Shown here piece by piece: positions 59,600 to 64,000 of a stretch of DNA of 64,000 nucleotides. Position 1 is the first letter of the stretch. Each line of letters begins with the position of its first letter. The position numbers and the translations under genes are program-made. Below the pieces are notes generated by a model that saw only the letters and a program-made list of their open reading frames with translations, was not told the origin of the DNA and searched no databases. The stretch lies in assembly GCA_023374025.1 (NCBI GenBank), contig SIJG01000021.1, positions 970,474 through 1,034,473 of the forward strand, written 5' to 3'. This DNA is from Heterodera schachtii. Lineage: Eukaryota > Nematoda > Chromadorea > Rhabditida > Heteroderidae.

Positions 59600-61301
59600 C
59601 TATGTTTGCTGTCTTTTTTGCATTCTGTCGCTCCATTCGGCCAATTTTTTTGCCAATTTTTCATTGTAATGCCGTCCAATCGAAAATTTTGGCAGCAAAT
59701 TAAATCTGTCATCATCCAATCCATTCTCCATCTCGTATTTGGCCATGTTAAATTCTGCTCTGATGGCAGCCAGTGAAAAAATCAAGAAATTTTTGTTCCA
59801 AAATTTTGCGGCATCTCTTTTTGACAAATTTTTTGGCTTGTTAAGCTCGTCAAGCAGTGCCTGGAGATTGAATTAAAATATATTTTTGGCATTTTAGTCA
59901 AAAAAGAATTAAAATTATTTTTATTTCATTTTTTAGCGAAAACTCATGTATTAAATTGAATTTGAACCGAAAAACCCTTTTAAAAGTTTTTCAGGCTATT
60001 AAAATTAACGAAAAAATCTGCGAATTTCTCAAATTTTCATAAATTGGAATATGTTTTTGATGATGAAAAGCCCGTTTGAAATTTTGCAATTTGTATTAAT
60101 GCTTAGAATTTTTAAGAAATTTCATTCAATTTTAGACCAACTACTGAGTACCGTTCTTACCTGGTACAGTAGTCCGTAATATAGTAAAGCGGCCAGTTGC
60201 TGGACTACGGTCACTTTGATGTTTACTGTGTCGCCAATTTTATTCTTTTTTGGGTGTTTAAGTGACGCTATAATCTGCTGATATTGCATCAAAACGTCCA
60301 TCATTTGTTTGAAATCAATTTTTTCCAAAAAATTTTTGAAAAAATTTTGGCATAATGTTGGCAACCCATTAATTTCTTTCATCAATTTGTCCTCCACCAA
60401 ACTGTAGAAGCCCATGTCGCTGATAAAACGTGCCAACTTTTGACCATTCTCCGAAAAATGGGCCGCATCGCTTATTTGTCAAAAAAATGCAATTTTATTT
60501 CAATTTCAATTTTCATTGATTTTAGTATTTAAAAAATAAATAAATTAGCAGTTTAAATTGAAAGTCCAATTTTTTATAAATTATTTTGAAAAATTTGATT
60601 CATTTTGCATATACGCTTTTGGAAAAATGTTTTTTTTTTTTAAGATTTTATCAAAAAAAGCTTTAGAAATCCTCAAAATTTTAAAAAGACTTCAAAAATT
60701 TCAAATATTAAATAAAAATTCTAAAACCTTCAGATTTGAAAAAATAAAATTTATGAGTTTTAGAAAACGTAAATATTCTTCAAAATAAAAGCCAAAATTT
60801 TCAATGCAATTTTGTGAAAAAAATAATTTGATTTATTTATATAAAAATATATTTACTGGTTTTTGAAAGCATTTAAGATGTCACGCAGTTTGTCACTTTT
60901 TGGCGTTTTTGGCGTCTTTTTTTCCAGCTTTTCATAATTAAATAAACAAAGCTTTTTTATTTTATTTTAAAATGTAATTAATTATTTTTACCCATTTTGG
61001 GAGAAGACTGATTTGAATAAATTCCTTTACAGTGTGAATGGTTGGCGGTTTATGCTGAACAATTGAGTTGGAGATTACTCCAAGTGAAAGCGAAACGAAA
61101 AGAGCTAAATTTAAATAAATAATTAAAAATTACATTTAAAAGAAAACTATTTTAATTAAAAAAATAATGAGATTATTAAATATTAACCCAAAAAATTCTA
61201 ACTTATTAAGTTTTAATAATTATATTTAATAAATTTTAAATTTATTTATTTATATTTAATTTACCTTGAATTAATATGAAGAAAAATAAATGTAGAATCA
61301 T
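59600..61301 (-). CDS. Secreted protein, five exons, family unknown
   Basis: Minus-strand exons: 61301-61265, 61104-60992, 60951-60857, 60470-60161 and 59860-59600, with phases 1, 0, 2 and 0 all consistent, giving 271 residues. Exon 1-2 encode a signal peptide (MILHLFFFILIQALFVSLSL, then GVISNS). The mature part is HKPPTIHTVKEFIQ, a lysine-rich patch (EKKTPKTPKSDKL), helical DILNAFKNH, ARFISDMGFYSLVEDKLMKE, a segment with LMQYQQIIASL and VVQQLAALLYYGLLYQ, and a C-terminus rich in K, E and R (KLAEWSDRMQKRQQT). A helical extracellular protein is likely. It is not obviously related to the 6.5-20 kb family or to genes A/B. Function unknown. Confidence 0.75.
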
Positions 61302-61304
61302 CTT

Positions 61305-62224
61305 TAAAATAAAGAAAATGTAAATTTTTTTCTAATAAAAATTATTTATCACAATTGCTATATTAAATTGATTGCACTTTGTCATTCTTTTTATTTTCTC
61401 ATGATTTATGAAGGAAGCATATTGTTAAATGGATTTATTTATATTTATGGATGGGATGATTCAGAAAAAGTGAAGTGATTTTTATATTATTTTAAAATTA
61501 AAAATTAAAAAGATGATTTTAATTATTATATTTATTATTTAACTTAATATTCAAATAAAAATTAAAAAAATTTCAATTAATATTTAAATATTTATAAAAT
61601 TTCTTGCCAAAATGCTTAAATGAAAATTAAAAGTTAAAAAATGAAAATAATGTTGGACAAGCGCCACATATAAATTTTGCAACAAAATAAAAATTTGCTT
61701 ATTTTTTAATTTTATAATTCTTTATTGATTTGATATTGATTTCTAATCAAATTATCTTTGCCTTCCTGCGTTCGTGAGTTAGAGAAAAAGGCAGACAAAT
61801 GAGTCGTAGCATTAATCTAGCAAATATGTTCATAAACATCTAGCAAATTATCTTAATAAACATATAATTTTTAGGCTTTTAAAAAGAAAGGAAATTATTA
61901 TTTTCAAATATAATTTACTATTAATTAAATACTTGTAAAAAAATATGAAAGAAATTCCTATTCTAAAATGGGGCGTTGAACCTAAGCAAACGATGGACAA
62001 AGTAAGAAGGATTAGTCACTACGCTACATAAATTTTGGGCTGTTTCCAATAGTATCAAAAATTTTAAGAAATTTTATTTAAAAAATTTTTAAACTTTGCA
62101 TACTGTGGCAGTTTTTCAAATCGGCTGATCCTCTATTTTAATTGTTTAATTAATTTAAAATATAAAAATTAATTAAGCTAAAAGTGCTTTGATATTCATT
62201 AATTTGAATTTTTTTTGATCTTTC
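61305..62224. other. AT-rich intergenic, nothing seen
   Basis: Upstream of the minus-strand secreted gene. No TATA or initiator stands out in the uniformly AT-rich DNA. Confidence 0.5.
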
Positions 62225-62335
62225 ATAAAAGCAATTAACATTTATTCGTCTGTTAATTAAAATGGATTAAAATAAATAATACTAAAGTCAAATTCATCGG
62301 TGGATTGTCTTTGAAATGGACAATGAAAAATGGAG
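62225..62335 (-). pseudogene. Family copy 8: short exon 1/2 relic
   Basis: On the minus strand, the end of a signal exon (GACAATCCACCG) is followed by an intron-like stretch ending TTAATTAACAG, then ATGTTAATTGCTTTTATGAA, equal to the MLIAFM start of exon 2. Homology ends about 30 bases later. The donor is lost. Confidence 0.6.
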
Positions 62336-62487
62336 TGAAATAATTAAAAAATATATATCCGAAATAGGGTTGATTATTATTTTCATATACCTTCCAATGT
62401 TCGGAATAATTTTTCGACAAGCAATTTATTGGAATATTTTTAAATTTGTTTCAAAACCGTCAACACATTAATATGTAGGTAATAAAT

Positions 62488-62890
62488 AGGGCTGATAATT
62501 ATGTATATTTTTCTGGATTCTCAATGGTCTAAATAGTAGGAAAACACCGTCTTACTGAATTAGTACCCCCGGGGCTTCTATTTTTCAACCCCCCTCGAAA
62601 GGGGGGTTCTAATTCAGAGGGGGGTACTAATTCAGTAAGTACGGTACTTTCCTTATTGTGTTTGCGAACAAAAGTTGGGATTTTTATTTACATATTTTTA
62701 CATATTTCCGGGTTTTTATATTTCGGCATTTTATAGTATTTGGTACATATTTTGGACTTTTTGGCATTTTTTCATAAATTTTTTGTGAATTTTTGAGAAT
62801 TTATAAATTATTCCTTTTGAATTTATTTTTTTTTGAAAATGTACCCCTAAAAATCGGTTAAAAAAGAAATTTTTCAAAGTTTTCCCATCC
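62488..62890. mobile_element. hAT-like element copy, 3' truncated, with nested insert
   Basis: The left end TAGGGCTGATAATT is the inverse of the right end of the 27180 element. The following order (TGGTCTAAAT, GGTACATATTTTGGAC, AAAATGTACCCCTAAAAA) equals that element reversed. The far end is not found before 62932. Bases 62539-62652 interrupt the homology with a separate palindromic element. Confidence 0.65.
62539..62652. mobile_element. Palindromic miniature element, 114 bp
   Basis: TTACTGAATTAGTACCCCC at the left is exactly inverted at the right (GGGGGTACTAATTCAGTAA), and pairing extends outwards with small mismatches (GGAAAACACCGT against ACGGTACTTTCC). A shorter CCCCCCTCGAAAGGGGGG hairpin sits inside. 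It is nested in the element above. Target duplication not resolved. Confidence 0.75.
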
Positions 62891-62931
62891 CTCAACTTTC
62901 ATCGATAATTTGACGCCGACTTCCATTCTTA

Positions 62932-63577
62932 CAGTGCCCCAAAAAAGTCTTGCCCAAAAGAGGCAAAAATTGGGTAATATTCAATTTTCTTTTTTACCGT
63001 ATTTCAAGGGAAATTGATCAAAATTTGATCATTTTTGAGTTGTCCCATTTTCAACCCAAGTATAACTTTTTGTGTTCAAGTCGTAGCCCTACCATTTAAA
63101 AGGCAATTCGCCTGGAGAATTTTATGCTCTTTCCAATGAGCTTACTCAAAATTTTCAAAAAAACTTTCCTAACTCCCTAGGAACTTTTTTTGGGAAATTT
63201 TCCCCGATTTTTAGTGTATTATGGGGTGTCCCGATCACTAGGAAGGAGTGACCTGACCAAGTTGGTGTAAAAGACTTTTTTGATCAGCATCAAAAAGTTA
63301 AGTAAACATGAATTATTTCAGATTTTTAAATGAACTATAAGGTGATTTTTCATGTTTGGGGCAAGACTTTTTTTTGCACTCATTTTTGGGCATCTTTGAC
63401 TTTGAACCCAATAACTCACTCATTTTGCTTTAAATAAAAAATATATTTCAGCATCTGATAGAGCCCGAAAAGAGTTACAGAAAAAAGTAAATTAAAGAGA
63501 ATTTGTTTTATACTTCAGTTAAAAATTGAATATTCCCAATTTTTGCCTCTTTGGGGCAAGACTTTTTTGGGGCACTG
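62932..63577. mobile_element. Tc1/mariner-like non-autonomous element
   Basis: Ends CAGTGCCCCAAAAAAGTCTT and AAGACTTTTTTGGGGCACTG are inverted repeats, and similarity continues inward to about 58 bp (AGGCAAAAATTGGG, ATATTCAATTTT). TA dinucleotides flank both sides (62930-62931 and 63578-63579). CAGT ends with a TA target fit Tc1/mariner. No transposase frame in 646 bp. Confidence 0.9.
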
Positions 63578-63580
63578 TAC

Positions 63581-64000
63581 CAGGGATGGCATTCCGAGGC
63601 CCCAAAAATTTTCGGAAATCGGAAATCGGAATTCCGGGGGTCCAAAATTTTTCGGAAATCGGAAATCGGATTTCCGAGACCCAAAAATTTTTCGGAAGTC
63701 GGAAATCGGAATTCCGACCCCAAAAACGTCGGAAATCGGAAATCGGAAGTCGGAAATCGGAAATTTTTCAAAAATATAAAATATAATAAAAAATTTTCTA
63801 AATATTTTAATAGGCTAAATTTTAAATTCTTAACCAAGTAAAAGGCGATTCCAAAATTTTTTGATCTATTTAAATACATATTTGCTTAAAAAAATTATTC
63901 AATGATTTTCATCAAAAATTTTGCCTTTTTTTGCGGCGCGTTTTTTCAAAATTTTTGAGAACATGGTGGGGGAGGTCCGGCGGTGCCGATAGGCGCCGCC
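63581..64000. mobile_element. Probable hAT-like element, cut by the window end
   Basis: Begins CAGGGATGGCATTCCGA immediately after the TA of the previous element. It contains a GGAAATCGGAAATCGG minisatellite at about 63610-63765 and ends in the inverse GC hairpin GGCGGTGCCGATAGGCGCCG. The expected target copy would be CACTGTAC (63573-63580). Confidence 0.5.

Noticed and set aside
1..64000. CRISPR arrays, bacterial operons, riboswitches or viral genes.
   Set aside because: None seen. The tandem repeats lack spacer structure, and gene structure is eukaryotic with introns.

Overview
The window is eukaryotic, strongly AT-rich, and most likely from a nematode. The genes are split by short introns (many of 37-75 bp) that end in TTTCAG, TTTAG or TTAAG. 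There are several lineage-specific genes with signal peptides, a rhodopsin-like chemoreceptor relic, and a four-helix membrane protein of a nematode type. GC-rich sequence is almost confined to transposon ends and low-complexity tracts. A tylenchid (plant-parasitic) nematode would fit, but this is inference; no single sequence proves the genus. Spliced models were built by hand from splice consensus, frame continuity across introns and comparison of paralogues inside the window.

Layout. 1-6.3 kb: long-unit tandem repeats with poly-purine and poly-G tracts, a GC-rich cassette and a (GA)n tract. 6.5-20.9 kb: a cluster of one secreted, four-exon gene family. There are two intact copies (6542-8326 plus, 18749-20410 minus) and at least four broken copies on both strands, with a 92-bp satellite beside them; two more relics lie near 40.8 and 62.3 kb. 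Interleaved are a small signal-peptide gene with a duplicated terminal exon (10.5-11.5 kb) and a cysteine-rich secreted gene (13.8-14.3 kb). 22.2-23.3 kb: a secreted or membrane-anchored two-exon gene. 25.4-33.2 kb: two tandem paralogous multi-exon genes on the minus strand, the downstream one lacking its N-terminal exons. 36.9-39.9 kb: a seven-helix receptor pseudogene, with hAT-like elements in its last helix and its first intron. 41.8-46.0 kb: a seven-exon membrane protein gene, probably with a further 5' coding exon at 56.3-56.5 kb across a 10-kb intron. 59.6-61.3 kb: a five-exon secreted-protein gene. The right edge is a stack of DNA transposons.

Mobile DNA is the second theme. At least eight hAT-like non-autonomous elements can be delimited by 8-bp target duplications and terminal inverted repeats. 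There is also one Tc1/mariner-like element with a TA target, several palindromic elements of unknown class, and a recurring GC hairpin that rides inside these elements. No transposase gene was seen, so all look non-autonomous.

The secreted genes are not recognisable to me by name. They are described by architecture only. The most informative novelty is the duplicated-module secreted family, followed by the receptor pseudogene with its precisely datable insertions.
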